DNA of 64,000 nt from Pseudomonas mosselii (GTDB lineage Bacteria > Pseudomonadota > Gammaproteobacteria > Pseudomonadales > Pseudomonadaceae). Positions 63,112 to 64,000 of this stretch are shown here, in pieces. The DNA is taken from contig NZ_CP081966.1 in NCBI RefSeq assembly GCF_019823065.1, positions 1,140,001-1,204,000 on the forward strand, in the 5' to 3' direction. The notes under the pieces were generated by a model that worked only from the letters and a program-made list of their open reading frames with translations, did not search any database and was not told where the DNA came from. A program made the position numbers and the translations under genes. The stretch's first letter is position 1, and the number at the start of each line of letters is the position of its first letter.

Positions 63112-64000
63112 GAGGGTGTCAGAAATTTTGTGTTCGGGCATAACATGAGTAAGAGGTGCATGTATGCCAACCAAAAAGAAACCCTTGCGTGACCTGCCCA
63201 AAATCCCCAAAGAGCTGCTGGAGCAGTTCGGTGAGGGCCTGATGACCGCAGAGGCTATCGAGGATGCCTCTGCGGCGTTCAAGAAGGCCTTGATCGAACG
63301 CGCTCTGCACGCCGAACTTGGCCACCACCTGGGTTATCCGCCGGGCGCGCAGCGCCCAGAGGATGAAACCAACCAGCGTAACGGCAAGAGTGGCAAGACG
63401 GTTTTGACCGGCGATGGCCCGCTGCGGCTGGAAATTCCTCGTGACCGAGACGGCAGTTTTGCGCCCATTCTCATCCCCAAGCATGAGCGGCGGTACACCG
63501 GTTTCGATGACAAGATCATCGCCATGTACGCCCGTGGCATGACGGTCAGAGAGATCCGAGCCTTTCTGTCCGAGCAGTATGGAACAGAGGTCTCACCCGA
63601 CTTCATCAGCTCTGTGACAGACGAGGTCATGGAAGAAATTGGCGCGTGGCAGCAGCGGCCACTGGAGCCCATGTACCCGGTCATTTTCTTCGATGCACTG
63701 CGGGTGAAGATCCGCGAAGAAGGCTTGGTGCGCAACAAGGCCATTTACTTGGCGCTGGGCGTTCTACCCGACGGGACGCGCGATATCTTGGGCATCTGGA
63801 TCGAGAACACCGAGGGTGCGAAGTTCTGGATGAAGGTCTTTAACGATCTCAAGACACGTGGTGTCGAGGATGTGCTGATTGCCGTGACCGATGGCCTCAA
63901 AGGCATGCCAGAGGCTCTCAGCGCCGTGTTTCCAGAGACGACGCTGCAGACGTGCATCGTGCACCTGATCCGCAACAGCCTGGACTTTGCAGCCTGGGAC
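63112..64000 (+). mobile_element. IS256-family insertion sequence, left part
   Basis: The left terminal repeat begins GAGGGTGTCAGAAATTTTGT at 63112, a sequence typical of IS256-family ends, 52 bp before the transposase start. The right end lies outside the window, so target duplication and full length cannot be seen. Confidence 0.85.
63164..64000 (+). CDS. IS256-family transposase, N-terminal part (runs off window)
   Basis: 279 codons are present, open to the window end. MPTKKKPLRDLPKIPKELLE leads into the DNA-binding N-terminal half, with YARGMTVREIRAFLSEQYG as helix-turn-helix. The first catalytic Asp is in VIFFDALRVKI and the second in AVTDGLKGMPEAL, the D and D of the DDE triad; the Glu falls outside. 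AAGAGGTG precedes the ATG. It is mutator/IS256-type and looks undamaged in the visible part. Confidence 0.93.
   Translation, partial: MPTKKKPLRDLPKIPKELLEQFGEGLMTAEAIEDASAAFKKALIERALHAELGHHLGYPPGAQRPEDETNQRNGKSGKTVLTGDGPLRLEIPRDRDGSFAPILIPKHERRYTGFDDKIIAMYARGMTVREIRAFLSEQYGTEVSPDFISSVTDEVMEEIGAWQQRPLEPMYPVIFFDALRVKIREEGLVRNKAIYLALGVLPDGTRDILGIWIENTEGAKFWMKVFNDLKTRGVEDVLIAVTDGLKGMPEALSAVFPETTLQTCIVHLIRNSLDFAAWD

Noticed and set aside
62980..63282. Longer start for the M66 protease
   Set aside because: The frame stays open into the IS terminal repeat and transposase, so these codons are not native protein sequence; ATG 62979 has a ribosome site.

Overview
The window is a piece of a Pseudomonas chromosome, most likely from the P. 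putida group. The evidence is the high GC content, the complete Pseudomonas-type mra/dcw operon, the gene order lpoA-yraN-gmhA / rsmI / rnpB / mraZ...ftsZ-lpxC / dciA / secA / argJ, the argO-argP, arsR-xenB, olsBA and class I fumarase loci, and REP-type palindromes of the kind common in P. putida. No tRNA, 16S/23S rRNA or CRISPR array was seen. Family names are recognised from protein sequence by eye; no database search was run.

Layout. 1-1.6 kb: the 3' end of an autotransporter gene. 1.7-5.4 kb (minus strand): an envelope cluster of two small lipoproteins, GmhA, YraN and LpoA. 5.6-6.9 kb: rsmI and the RNase P RNA. 7.1-24 kb: a promoter with MraZ boxes followed by 15 tightly packed genes (mraZ, rsmH, ftsL, ftsI, murE, murF, mraY, murD, ftsW, murG, murC, ddlB, ftsQ, ftsA, ftsZ), mostly joined by overlapping stop and start codons, then lpxC. 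This block makes lipid-linked peptidoglycan precursor, polymerises it at the septum and builds the Z ring. 25-31.7 kb: dciA, secA, argJ, a glutathione transferase and a Nudix/ThiE-like fusion. 31.8-35.3 kb (minus): panE-like reductase, an orphan sensor kinase and a cobalamin adenosyltransferase in one operon. 35.4-40.9 kb: yajQ, an MscS channel, a degraded stretch, the argO/argP pair, an epimerase and a coiled-coil membrane protein.

40.9-47.8 kb is the main accessory block. It holds two paralogous proteins of about 680 residues, built from repeated modules of about 100-130 residues with a recurring Gly-Asp/hydrophobic/Trp signature and no visible signal peptide, followed by an intact pertactin-like autotransporter. 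I recognise no named system for the paralogues; they are the best candidate for something undescribed here.

47.8-59.9 kb returns to conserved genes: xenB with its ArsR regulator and a double palindromic operator, acpH, the ornithine-lipid genes olsB-olsA, an acyl-CoA-dehydrogenase-like protein, a beta-lactamase-fold hydrolase coupled to a small Cys-rich protein, a YceI protein coupled to a cardiolipin-synthase-like enzyme, a DJ-1/PfpI protein, a GNAT enzyme, class I fumarase and a ferredoxin reductase. 60-64 kb is accessory again: an M66 (StcE-like) zinc metalloprotease without a recognisable signal peptide, and the left part of an IS256-family insertion sequence whose end lies 132 bp upstream of the protease start.
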